Positions 24,562 to 32,087 of a stretch of 64,000 bases of DNA are shown here, one piece after another. The notes beneath the pieces are model-generated. The model did not search any database and was not told where the DNA came from. It worked only from the letters and a program-made list of their open reading frames with translations. Position numbers and translations under genes: made by a program. The DNA comes from Corynebacterium comes. GTDB lineage: Bacteria > Actinomycetota > Actinomycetes > Mycobacteriales > Mycobacteriaceae. The stretch covers positions 1 to 64,000 of the forward strand of contig NZ_CP046454.1 in the NCBI RefSeq assembly GCF_009734405.1. The letters run 5' to 3'. The first letter of the stretch is position 1; each line of letters begins with the position of its first letter.

Positions 24562-24705
24562 ATGAAACTATTAAACGACTTCGCCGATGAGTCGAAGCGA
24601 AAGAAGCTGCTCAAAGATTTCAATCTCGTGTTCAATAACGTTGGAGAAATAACAGCCGTGCTTCTCTCGTATGTCAAGGGGAACGGCCTCGTCCAGGGAA
24701 AATGA
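24562..24705 (+). CDS. Small unknown protein divergent from XRE regulator
   Basis: A 47-aa protein with a very good ribosome binding site (GGAGG eight bases before ATG 24562). It reads LLNDFADESKRKKLLKDF then NVGEITAVLLSYVKGNGLV. It is too short for usual ORF cut-offs but its start signals and the divergent XRE regulator suggest a real gene, perhaps an immunity- or toxin-like peptide or a fragment of a larger family. No homolog was recognised. Confidence 0.5.
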   Translation: MKLLNDFADESKRKKLLKDFNLVFNNVGEITAVLLSYVKGNGLVQGK

Positions 24706-25066
24706 CAGTCTGTTCGTGGCCTGTGCCCTACCGTGTGCAGCAACGCAACGATCATGCGTGAGTAGGGGCTGCGTTAATGCCTTCGGTCATCTCGTTTTCA
24801 GTATCTGCCTGAACTGTCCGTTACTTTTCAGAAGACCTCGGTGCTGACGCCTGCCCCCTTACCTTCTCGGAGGGCCATGACCCCCGGGCACGATGAGATG
24901 AATCACGCAACGCCCGCTGCACATCGACAAATCTGTCACATTATCTATTTTTGGTACCGTTCACGTGACTTAGGTAAAATAACGGGTTAAGTGACAATTT
25001 TCGTGGACGTGGACACTTTGGTCGGGGGTGTCACGTAAACGATCGTATAAGTGATGGGAGAATCCT
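24706..25066. other. Intergenic with candidate res site
   Basis: The last 130 bp before the resolvase gene contain TTCACGTGACTTAGG, GGTTAAGTGACAATTTTCG, GTGTCACGTAAACG and CGTATAAGTGATGG. These partly repeated (A)GTGAC/GTCAC half sites resemble a resolvase binding (res) region, which normally lies upstream of tnpR. The upstream 230 bp hold nothing recognisable. Confidence 0.4.
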
Positions 25067-25684
25067 ATGGCTCTGATTGGTTATATGCGGGTCTCGAAGT
25101 CGGATGGGTCGCAGACCACCGATCTGCAGCGCGACGCCCTCATCGCGGCCGGGGTGGATCCGGGCCATCTCTACGAGGACATGGCGTCGGGCAAGAAGGA
25201 GGACCGTCCGCATTTGGAAGCCTGCCTCAAGGCGCTGCGCTCCGGGGACACCTTGCTGGTGTGGAAGCTCGACCGGTTGGGCCGTAATCTGCGGCATCTG
25301 GTCAACATCGTCCATGACCTCACCGCCCGCGGGGTGGGACTGAAAGTGCTCACCGGTCAGGGGGCGGCGATCGATACGACCTCAGCCCAGGGCAAGCTCG
25401 TGTTCGGGATCTTCGCCGCTTTGGCTGAGTTTGAGCGTGAGTTGATCTCCGAGCGGACGAAGGCCGGCCTGGAGTCTGCCCGGGCCCGCGGGCGCAAGGG
25501 GGGCCGCCCCTTCAAAATGACCCCGGCGAAGGTGCGGTTGGCGATGGCGTCGATGGGCCAGCCGGAAACCAACGTCGCCGCACTGTGCGAGGAACTCGAC
25601 ATCACCCGCCAGACCCTCTACCGCCATGTCTCGCCGACGGGGGAGCTGCGCGAGGACGGGCAGAAACTGCTTTCCGGCAGCTGA
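25067..25684 (+). CDS. tnpR: Tn3-type serine resolvase
   Basis: A 205-aa resolvase/invertase of usual length. The catalytic domain shows YMRVSKSDGSQTTDLQRDAL with Ser10, then VWKLDRLGRNLRHLVNIV and FGIFAALAEFERELISERT. The C-terminal HTH contains NVAALCEELDITRQTLYRHV. It would resolve cointegrates or plasmid dimers at the repeats upstream. No tnpA or transposon inverted repeat is next to it, so it may serve plasmid multimer resolution, or be the residue of a transposon that brought the metal genes starting at 25987. Confidence 0.92.
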   Translation: MALIGYMRVSKSDGSQTTDLQRDALIAAGVDPGHLYEDMASGKKEDRPHLEACLKALRSGDTLLVWKLDRLGRNLRHLVNIVHDLTARGVGLKVLTGQGAAIDTTSAQGKLVFGIFAALAEFERELISERTKAGLESARARGRKGGRPFKMTPAKVRLAMASMGQPETNVAALCEELDITRQTLYRHVSPTGELREDGQKLLSGS

Positions 25685-25964
25685 CCACCGGCGGTGAGGC
25701 ATGGGTGGGCCAGGGTGCTCTGAGGTCGTCTCGAGGTGTCCTATATATAGAGGTATAGGGGCAAAAAATTGAGGGAGAGAATCCGGTCGCACTGACTTCC
25801 CCATCACCGCAGCCGCCAAACGAATCTGTGGGTCACATCCCAGGATGATCTCATGGCAGGAAAAGTCGGCCCGGGAAAATGCCCATGATCTTCATCGTGC
25901 CAGGAGGAGGGCCGCGCATCTCACGAGTGCAGCAGGATCCCTAAAATTTACCCTCCGTCACTGA
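25685..25964. other. Intergenic, nothing recognised
   Basis: About 280 bp between the resolvase and mntH promoter. CTATATATAGAGG at 25741 is the only AT-rich palindrome-like feature; no gene is seen. Confidence 0.4.
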
Positions 25965-25984
25965 AAGTTCGTGTAACTTAACTT
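25965..25984 (+). promoter_or_regulatory. Putative MntR/DtxR-type operator
   Basis: AAGTT-CGTGT-AACTT is an inverted repeat (25965-25979) followed by a further AACTT, ending two bases before the mntH ATG. A repressor bound here would cover the promoter. The mntR gene lies downstream of mntH. Confidence 0.45.
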
Positions 25985-25986
25985 TT

Positions 25987-27267
25987 ATGAGGCTCAGTAG
26001 AGTCCGGGGAGACCCAGGCGAAGCGGTGCAAAGGATGTTGAGTAGGCGACGGGTGGGCCGTCAGCCCTTGGCCTGGTTACTAGGCCCGGCCTTCGTGGCT
26101 GCGGTGGCCTATGTGGACCCGGGCAACGTCGCGGCGAACATCACCGCCGGGGCACAGTACGGGTACCTGCTGGTGTGGGTGCTGGTGGTCGCCAACGTCA
26201 TGGCGATGCTCGTGCAGTACCTTTCAGCCAAGCTCGGGCTGGTCACCGGCTATTCCCTGCCGGAGTTGCTGGGGCAACGGCTACCTCGGGGACGACGCTT
26301 GACGTTCTGGGTGCAGGCAGAGACGGTCGCCGCGGCCACGGACCTGGCCGAGGTGATCGGCGGGGCGATCGCCCTCCACATTCTCTTCGGCCTCCCCTTG
26401 TTGATGGGGGGCCTGCTCATCGGGTTGGTATCAATGCTGCTGCTGGCCATCCAATCCAGGCACGGTCAGCGTCCCTTCGAGTTCGTCATAGTAGGTCTGC
26501 TGGTAATCATCACCGCTGGCTTTCTCACAGGCATGTTCATCGGCACTGTCTCCTGGGGCGAGGCCTTGGCTGGGATTATCCCGCGCTTTGAGGGGACCCC
26601 GACGGTGGTGCTGGCCGCGAGCATGCTCGGAGCCACCGTGATGCCCCATGCCATCTATGCCCACTCCTCCCTCGCCCGAGACCGCCACGGTGACATCATC
26701 GCGCCCGAGGCATTGCCGCGCCTGCTCCGTGTCACCCGGTGGGATGTTCTCCTGTCGCTGCTGGTGGCCGGGTCGGTCAATATCGCAATGCTGTTGTTGG
26801 CGGCCGGCAACTTGAACGGGATTGAGGGCACCGACAGCATCGAAGGGGCCCACGGGGTGATCACCGACACGCTGGGACCGGTAGTCGGAGTGGCCTTCGG
26901 TGTCGGTTTGCTAGCTTCCGGGCTGGCGTCCACCTCGGTGGGCTGCTACGCCGGATCCACGATCATGGGCGGATTGCTGCACCGGCAGATCCCGCAGGTG
27001 GTGCGGCGAGCGGTCACCCTGATCCCCGCCTTAATCGTGATCGCCGCCGGGGTGGAGCCGACGTGGGCGCTGGTGCTCTCCCAGGTGGTCCTCAGCCTGG
27101 GTATCCCCTTCGCCCTGATCCCGCTGGTGGTGTTGAGCAGCGATCAAACCCTCATGGGCGGTTTCGCCATCCGGGTTCCTCTGCAGGTGGCGTCCTGGGT
27201 GGTGGTCGCGTTGATTGTGTCGTTGAATCTCGCCTTGATCGGACTGCTGGTCACCGGTCGGGGCTGA
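25987..27267 (+). CDS. mntH: NRAMP-family Mn(II)/divalent metal transporter
   Basis: A 426-aa polytopic membrane protein. TM1 carries the metal-binding DPGN motif (AYVDPGNVAANITAG) and TM6 carries MPHAIYAHS, the two signatures of proton-coupled NRAMP importers. About eleven hydrophobic segments are visible. The start at ATG 25987 has no ribosome binding site and sits directly after an operator-like repeat, so the mRNA may be leaderless; ATG 26035 (CAAAGG upstream) is an alternative. It would import Mn2+ and is followed 29 bp later by mntR. Confidence 0.93.
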   Translation: MRLSRVRGDPGEAVQRMLSRRRVGRQPLAWLLGPAFVAAVAYVDPGNVAANITAGAQYGYLLVWVLVVANVMAMLVQYLSAKLGLVTGYSLPELLGQRLPRGRRLTFWVQAETVAAATDLAEVIGGAIALHILFGLPLLMGGLLIGLVSMLLLAIQSRHGQRPFEFVIVGLLVIITAGFLTGMFIGTVSWGEALAGIIPRFEGTPTVVLAASMLGATVMPHAIYAHSSLARDRHGDIIAPEALPRLLRVTRWDVLLSLLVAGSVNIAMLLLAAGNLNGIEGTDSIEGAHGVITDTLGPVVGVAFGVGLLASGLASTSVGCYAGSTIMGGLLHRQIPQVVRRAVTLIPALIVIAAGVEPTWALVLSQVVLSLGIPFALIPLVVLSSDQTLMGGFAIRVPLQVASWVVVALIVSLNLALIGLLVTGRG

Positions 27268-27296
27268 CCGGCTGTGGTCTTCGGTAGCGTGAGGCC

Positions 27297-27995
27297 ATGG
27301 ACCTGAGTGAGATCACGCCGGTAGCCCAGGACTACCTCAAGGTGATCTGGGCGGCCACCGAGTGGGGAGGCCCACCCATCACCGCCACGGCCTTGGCGGC
27401 ACGGATGGGCACGACCACGCCCAACGTCTCGGATACGGTCAAGCGGCTGGCGGCCCAGGGACTTGTGGAGTATCAACCTTACAAACCGGTCATGCTTACC
27501 GAGCGGGGCGAGAAGTACGCCATCGCGATGGTACGCAGGCACCGACTACTCGAGACCTTCCTTGCCACCACCCTGGGCTACCCGTGGGAGGAGGTCCACG
27601 ACGAGGCCGAACGGCTCGAACACGCCGCCTCAGAAACCATGATCGAGCGTATCGAGGCTCTCCTCGGGAACCCCGCCACCGATCCACACGGCGACCCCAT
27701 CCCCACCGCTACCGGGCAGATCTCCCGCTCCATCAATGCCACCCGGCTCACCCACGCCACTCCGGGTGACTACGAAATCATCCGCATCTCTGATGCTGAC
27801 TCCAGCCAGTTAGCCGGCTTCAGGAGGCAGGAAATAGTTCCGGGCGCCATAGTGAACGTCGCTGGCGCGGGCCCACACCAAGACAGAGTTCTCCTCACAG
27901 ACGCCGACGGGAAAACGATCGTCCTCACCCCCGAGCAAGCCGGTGTCATCTGGGTGGCGCCCTCTCCCGGCGTCGGGGGCAGCACTCCCTTGTAA
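27297..27995 (+). CDS. mntR: DtxR/MntR-family metalloregulator
   Basis: A 232-aa regulator with the full DtxR layout: an N-terminal winged helix (VAQDYLKVIWAA, TATALAARMGTTTPNVSDTV), a dimerisation and metal-binding domain (MVRRHRLLETFLATTLGYPW then EVHDEAERLEHAASETMIER, with the usual Glu/His ligands), and a C-terminal SH3-like domain (PGAIVNVAG, ITVLTPEQA-like text). With Mn2+ bound it should repress mntH. The gene is 29 bp downstream of mntH on the same strand, so the pair is probably autoregulated. Confidence 0.88.
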   Translation: MDLSEITPVAQDYLKVIWAATEWGGPPITATALAARMGTTTPNVSDTVKRLAAQGLVEYQPYKPVMLTERGEKYAIAMVRRHRLLETFLATTLGYPWEEVHDEAERLEHAASETMIERIEALLGNPATDPHGDPIPTATGQISRSINATRLTHATPGDYEIIRISDADSSQLAGFRRQEIVPGAIVNVAGAGPHQDRVLLTDADGKTIVLTPEQAGVIWVAPSPGVGGSTPL

Positions 27996-28151
27996 CTGGT
28001 GAGAGGAGACAGCAGTGGAACCTCTCTCTTCATCCATCGTGGTTATTTTCTGAAGTCCTGCGTCCAAGGCGACCCTTTCCGATGCATGACGATCCGGGCT
28101 GGTTCGCATGGTGCCTGGCCCGTTCCTTGGGGGAGGACGTACGGGCATATA

Positions 28152-28179
28152 CTGTTCAGTGTTGGCTGTATAGTTCAGT
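28152..28179 (+). promoter_or_regulatory. Putative CmtR operator
   Basis: GTTCAGT occurs at 28154-28160 and 28173-28179, and CTGTATAGTTCAGTGC-ATG directly precedes the cmtR start. The second CmtR gene (43083, minus strand) is preceded by the related CTGTATGGTCAGCGC-ATG. The conservation between the two paralogs suggests the autoregulatory site. Confidence 0.5.
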
Positions 28180-28181
28180 GC

Positions 28182-28541
28182 ATGTTGACTATTGCTTCTC
28201 GTCTCGATGTGATGAACCGGTCGGGTCGGGCCATGGCGGATCCGACTCGTTCCCGCATTCTTCTGGCGCTGCTGGAGGGGCCTGCCTACCCGGCCGCTCT
28301 CGCCCAGGAGCTGGAACTGACGCGCTCGAACGTGTCGAACCATCTTGCCTGCCTGAGGGACTGCGGAATTGTTGTCGCCGAACCGCAGGGGCGGCAGACC
28401 CGCTACGAGATCGTCGACGCCCATCTGGCGCAGGCGTTGAACGCGTTGCTGGATATCACCTTGGCCGTTGATGACAACGCCGAATGCATCGACGCCGGAT
28501 GCGCCGTGCCTGGGTGTGCCACCGAACAGGAGAGTGCGTAA
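28182..28541 (+). CDS. cmtR: CmtR-type Cd(II)/Pb(II)-sensing ArsR/SmtB repressor
   Basis: A 119-aa winged-helix repressor. DNA-binding text is TRSNVSNHLACLRDCGIVVA. It has Cys57 and Cys61 in CLRDCG and Cys102, the three positions used by Mycobacterium tuberculosis CmtR for Cd/Pb binding, so the sensing site seems complete. The ATG at 28182 follows the operator without a clear ribosome binding site. Its stop overlaps the start of the CadD gene (TAATG), showing an operon in which metal binding releases expression of the transporter. A paralog with the same Cys set is at 42718-43083. Confidence 0.9.
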   Translation: MLTIASRLDVMNRSGRAMADPTRSRILLALLEGPAYPAALAQELELTRSNVSNHLACLRDCGIVVAEPQGRQTRYEIVDAHLAQALNALLDITLAVDDNAECIDAGCAVPGCATEQESA

Positions 28542-29137
28542 TGGTAACCGGCCTGCTGTCGGCGATCGGCCTGTTCATCGCCACCAATATCGACGACATC
28601 ATCGTGCTCTCGCTGTTTTTTGCCCGCGGGGCGGGACAAAAGGGGACCACGCTTCGGATTCTGGTTGGTCAGTACCTCGGTTTCGTGGGCATCCTTGCGG
28701 CCGTGATCCTGGTGATGCTGGGGGCGGATGCCTTCCTGCCCGAGCAGGCCATTCCGTACTTCGGGCTGATTCCCCTGGCCCTGGGGCTGTGGGCGGCCTG
28801 GCATGCCTGGCGGGGCGATGATGACGACGATGATGACGCGAAGGTCGCCGGAAAGAAGGTGGGCGTGCTGACCGTTGCCGGCGTGACGTTTGCCAACGGT
28901 GGCGACAACATCGGCGTCTACGTCCCGGTCTTCCTCAACGTGGAGAACGCCACCGTCATCATCTACTGCATCGTTTTCCTCATCCTGGTGGCAGGCCTGG
29001 TCCTGCTGGCAAAGTTCGTGGCCACTCGCCCACCCATCGCAGAAGTCCTCGAACGCTGGGAGCACGTGCTGTTCCCGATCGTTCTGATCAGCCTGGGAAT
29101 CTTCATCCTCGTCAGCGGCGGTGCCTTCGGTCTCTAA
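28541..29137 (+). CDS. cadD: CadD-family cadmium resistance transporter
   Basis: A 198-aa membrane protein, ATG 28541 overlapping the cmtR stop. It has the CadD features: TNIDDIIVLSLFFARG in TM1-loop, FANGGDNIGVYVPVF in the middle, six likely membrane spans, and an acidic loop with a run of Asp (DDDDDDDAK, residues about 92-100) that could bind cations. CadD proteins export Cd2+ and sometimes Zn2+. The gene is the second of a cmtR-cadD operon. Confidence 0.88.
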   Translation: MVTGLLSAIGLFIATNIDDIIVLSLFFARGAGQKGTTLRILVGQYLGFVGILAAVILVMLGADAFLPEQAIPYFGLIPLALGLWAAWHAWRGDDDDDDDAKVAGKKVGVLTVAGVTFANGGDNIGVYVPVFLNVENATVIIYCIVFLILVAGLVLLAKFVATRPPIAEVLERWEHVLFPIVLISLGIFILVSGGAFGL

Positions 29138-29192
29138 CAAGCTCATCCCGAGCGTCCATATGGCCTATCCAGATTTCGTCACCGGCATCAGC

Positions 29193-29420
29193 TCAACCGC
29201 CAATAAAGTTGCGAAAAAGCCGCCACACAAAGCTAACAGTCACAGCTTCGAGATCGCGGAAGAACCCGGTCCAGGAGGCCACCGACTCACTCGTGGCGAC
29301 GTGCGTGCCCAGGAGTTCGCGGTAACCTTCGGCGTTGACCCCGGTGGTGAGCAACACGGCGGTTTTCACCGCCTGTCCGTCTTCGCGGACTGCATGGTCA
29401 ACGGGTCGCAGGAGACGCAC
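29193..29420 (-). pseudogene. IS256-family transposase fragment
   Basis: The frame encodes VKTAVLLTTGVNAEGYRELL then GTHVATSESVASWTGFFRDL, the DDE-proximal segment of mutator/IS256 transposases. Only about 70 of roughly 400 residues remain and the sequence beyond the match is unrelated. It lies between cadD and the DUF2771 gene and marks an old insertion. Confidence 0.7.
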
Positions 29421-29462
29421 ATATAGGGGTTTGTGTTCGACCGAGGCCTCGCCTGATCATGC

Positions 29463-29562
29463 CCTGAACGGGGCCGCGCACGTGTTCGGCACCGGCTGGT
29501 TTCTCCCGGGTGGGAAACGCTGGCCCGACCTCTACGAGGTCGAGCTCCTCCCCGCCCAGTAG
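29463..29562 (+). pseudogene. C-terminal remnant of an unidentified gene
   Basis: A plus-strand frame ending at 29562 reads NGAAHVFGTGWFLPGGKRWP then DLYEVELLPAQ, which looks like genuine protein and is followed 11 bp later by the DUF2771 gene with good spacing. Everything upstream is IS256 debris, so the gene was probably cut by that insertion. Family unknown. Confidence 0.35.
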
Positions 29563-29573
29563 GATGAGGAGCC

Positions 29574-30104
29574 ATGTCCACCCCCAAGAAGGCGCGGCAG
29601 AGGTCGCTGCTGCAGTTTCTCGCTCTCCTGGTCGCCGTGGTGGTCATCATCCTCGCCGCGGTCCTCGCCCAGAACTGGTGGAACAACCGGCTCGGACCCG
29701 CCCCGCAGGACATCACCGTGACCGCCCGGGTGGGCGATACCTCCATCGAGGTCTCCCCCTACCTGGTGTGTGAGCCCGGGCTGGAGTGCCCGGAGGGTGA
29801 GGTTCCCAACCTGCCGGTCGACCCGGACGACACCCTGCTGCTGGAGATCCCGGAGGCGATCCACGACCATGACTGGCAGCTGCTGATGATCTACGACGAT
29901 CCGGCGGCCAACGACCAGCAGCTGCACGGCCCCTATGACACCGAGCAGGTCGAGATCCCCGGCTCTGTCGACCCCCTCACTGAGGGCGACCCCCGCCCCC
30001 GCCTCATGGTCGTGGAGATCTCCTCTGCCCAGATCGGTCTCGACGCCGACGGGGAGGAGACCCCCTACGCCACCGTGTGGTCCCTGAGCACGATGGCGGA
30101 CTAG
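29574..30104 (+). CDS. DUF2771-family membrane-anchored protein
   Basis: A 176-aa protein with a short basic N-terminus, one transmembrane segment (residues 12-33) and an extracytoplasmic beta-rich domain containing ITVTARVGDTSIEVSPYLVC and two Cys (CEPGLEC). It matches the DUF2771 family known from corynebacteria and mycobacteria; function unknown. GAGGAGCC precedes ATG 29574. It heads a small block of ordinary corynebacterial genes between the two metal clusters. Confidence 0.65.
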   Translation: MSTPKKARQRSLLQFLALLVAVVVIILAAVLAQNWWNNRLGPAPQDITVTARVGDTSIEVSPYLVCEPGLECPEGEVPNLPVDPDDTLLLEIPEAIHDHDWQLLMIYDDPAANDQQLHGPYDTEQVEIPGSVDPLTEGDPRPRLMVVEISSAQIGLDADGEETPYATVWSLSTMAD

Positions 30105-30173
30105 GGAAGCGATCGGTTTGGCGGGCGAAAGTGTCTAGGACCGGGTTCATGACATCATCGACTCTGGAGGACA

Positions 30174-30751
30174 TTGCCGCCCGGATCCGACCGGCAATGG
30201 TCCGCCGCGGAGGCGCTGCTGCATTCCTTCCCCACATCGCTGGGCCTGGCACCACGCGCGGTCCGGTTGGCTAAACGAGGGGTCACCCGCGTCAACTACG
30301 CTTTCCTGGCAAGCGAGATCGACGAGAATGACCCCTCACTCCACTGCGCCGCCCGTCTCGCTGATAGCTGGGGGGTGGATCTGCGGGTCTTCGCGTTCTC
30401 CCCCTCTGGCCTCGCGGACCAGTCCTTCCACGACAAATTCGACTTCACCAGCGAGCTCATCGACGAGTGGCGCGAGCACTCCCTCGCCGTCATGGACCGT
30501 TCTCACGATGTGCTGGGGGAATTCTTCCCGGATCTCTCGGGCGACTCGGACATCGGATCAGGCAAGGCTGGTCGGGTGCGATCGATGCACTCACGTGGAA
30601 GAAGGGTGATCTGCTCATCCTCGGCTCCACCCCACCCGGCCCGCGGGAACGAGTTTTCGTCGGTTTCTCCGCCACCGAATTCCTCCGGCACGTCCACGTC
30701 CCCGTTCTGCTGACACCCCTCACCCCGGTACTGACGCGAAGGCTAAGGTGA
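30174..30751 (+). pseudogene. Universal stress protein gene, frameshifted
   Basis: The first frame encodes APRAVRLAKRGVTRVNYAFL and LHCAARLADSWGVDLRVFAF, part of a UspA domain. Near 30570 the similarity moves to another frame: WSGAIDALTWKKGDLLILGS, then TPPGPRERVFVGFSATEFLR and HVPVLLTP, which has the G-x-S ATP-binding end of the family. A single-base change separates the halves. The N-terminal part of the usual two-domain protein is also missing. Confidence 0.65.
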
Positions 30752-30755
30752 GGGC

Positions 30756-31295
30756 ATGAATGGACGTGACCCGGAGACGAATTCGCCCCAGCGCCCGCAG
30801 AGTGACGGCCGCCGCAGGCGTTACTTCCTCGATCACCCGGAGAACGATCTGACCGCGGACGCCGACTTCGCCAACCGCCGCCCGCCGGCTCCCCGGACAG
30901 CCGAGGAAGTCGCCTCCTCCACGGATCCCGTGCTGCAGGCCGACCGCAACACGATGTCGACGCGTCAGGCTTTCACCTGGTTGTTCGGCACCATCATCGC
31001 CACCGTCGTGGTCGCTTATGTGCTTGCGTGGGTTGCCCGGCTGATGGGTGGTCCCGTCTGTGACGCCGGCGACGCCCTCTGGCTGTGCTCCCGTTCCTCG
31101 CAGATCTGGTGGCCCCTTGTCACCAGCCTGGTCCCCGCCGCGGGTGTCATCGGCTGCGCCATTATCATGGTGCGTAAGTTGAACAGCTTCACCCGCTGGC
31201 GCCCGTGGATGGGTGTGTTCTGGGTGCTCATTCCCTTCGCCATGATGTGGATGCTGCAGACCTGGCAGATCTTCATCCCGGCCCTCACCGACTAG
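30756..31295 (+). CDS. Conserved membrane protein, unknown function
   Basis: A 179-aa protein with a polar, Pro/Arg-rich N-terminus (about 65 residues) and three probable membrane segments (AFTWLFGTIIATVVVAYVLA; IWWPLVTSLVPAAGVIGCAI; WMGVFWVLIPFAMMWMLQTW). Two Cys (VCDAGDALWLCS) flank the first outer loop. It looks like a standard corynebacterial chromosomal gene, and its location after DUF2771 and a universal stress gene is reminiscent of chromosomal order. No function can be proposed. Confidence 0.7.
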   Translation: MNGRDPETNSPQRPQSDGRRRRYFLDHPENDLTADADFANRRPPAPRTAEEVASSTDPVLQADRNTMSTRQAFTWLFGTIIATVVVAYVLAWVARLMGGPVCDAGDALWLCSRSSQIWWPLVTSLVPAAGVIGCAIIMVRKLNSFTRWRPWMGVFWVLIPFAMMWMLQTWQIFIPALTD

Positions 31296-31335
31296 TAGTA
31301 CTTCGTTAGGTGGTTCCTGGGCGTAGTTCGGAGAC

Positions 31336-31384
31336 GGGACACCCTTCGCCCACGACCCTTTGAGCCGCGTGGGAAGAGTGTCTC
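31336..31384. terminator. Imperfect stem-loop
   Basis: GGGACACCCTTCGCCCACG (31336-31354) pairs imperfectly with CGTGGGAAGAGTGTCTC (31368-31384). It lies 40 bp after the membrane protein gene and could end that transcript; there is no T-tract. Confidence 0.35.
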
Positions 31385-31490
31385 AGTACCCACGTAAGGA
31401 ACACACCTGGTCTGGGACACGGGCGCGGTGCGAGGATTGAGGTCGAAGGGAACACACAACCTTGACCCCGCCCGGCAGAAGGTGATGAGA

Positions 31491-32018
31491 ATGGACCGTG
31501 CCGACATCATCGACGGCTACCGACGGGCCTGCATGGAGCTGGACAACCTCCTCGCCCAAGCTGGGGACGTGGAGCTGCGTAGTCGCAGTGCGGGTACCCG
31601 CTGGACCAATGAGGAACTACTGTTTCACATGGTCTTCGGCTACATGGTGGTTCGCAGACTCCTGCCCCTGGTCAAGTTCTTCGGTCATCTACCCGACCCC
31701 CTCAATATCGCTTTTGCGCGTCTGCTCGATGCGGGTATCCGCCCTTTCGACTGGGTCAACTACTTCGGCTCACGGGCTGCGGCCCGGGTCTACAACCGCC
31801 ACCGCATGGCCCGGAAACTTCGCCGCCTCACCACCACCCTGGCCACCAGTCTGGAGAAGGAATCCGAGGACTCCCTGGCCCTGCGGATGGTGTTTCCAAC
31901 CCGGTGGGATCCGTTTTTCACCCCCGTGATGACGGTGGCGGATGTGTATGCCTATCCGACGTTGCACTTTGATTTCCATGCCCGACAGCTGAGCTTTCCC
32001 TTCGACGCCGACGGGTGA
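31491..32018 (+). CDS. DinB-superfamily-like protein
   Basis: A 175-aa soluble helical protein if started at ATG 31491 (GAAGG eight bases upstream; ATG 31485 also possible). DIIDGYRRACMELDNLLAQA, TRWTNEELLFHMVFGYMVVR and YAYPTLHFDFHARQLSFPF give the four-helix pattern with spaced His residues (LLFHM, HFDFH) of DinB/YfiT metal-dependent proteins, often thiol- or bacillithiol/mycothiol-related. The substrate is unknown. It lies convergent to merA. Confidence 0.55.
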   Translation: MDRADIIDGYRRACMELDNLLAQAGDVELRSRSAGTRWTNEELLFHMVFGYMVVRRLLPLVKFFGHLPDPLNIAFARLLDAGIRPFDWVNYFGSRAAARVYNRHRMARKLRRLTTTLATSLEKESEDSLALRMVFPTRWDPFFTPVMTVADVYAYPTLHFDFHARQLSFPFDADG

Positions 32019-32087
32019 GTGTGGCCTGCGCGAAAGGGAGTTCTTGCCATGGGCCCTGTGTTCACTGCGGAGGGAAAAGGGAGGTGG

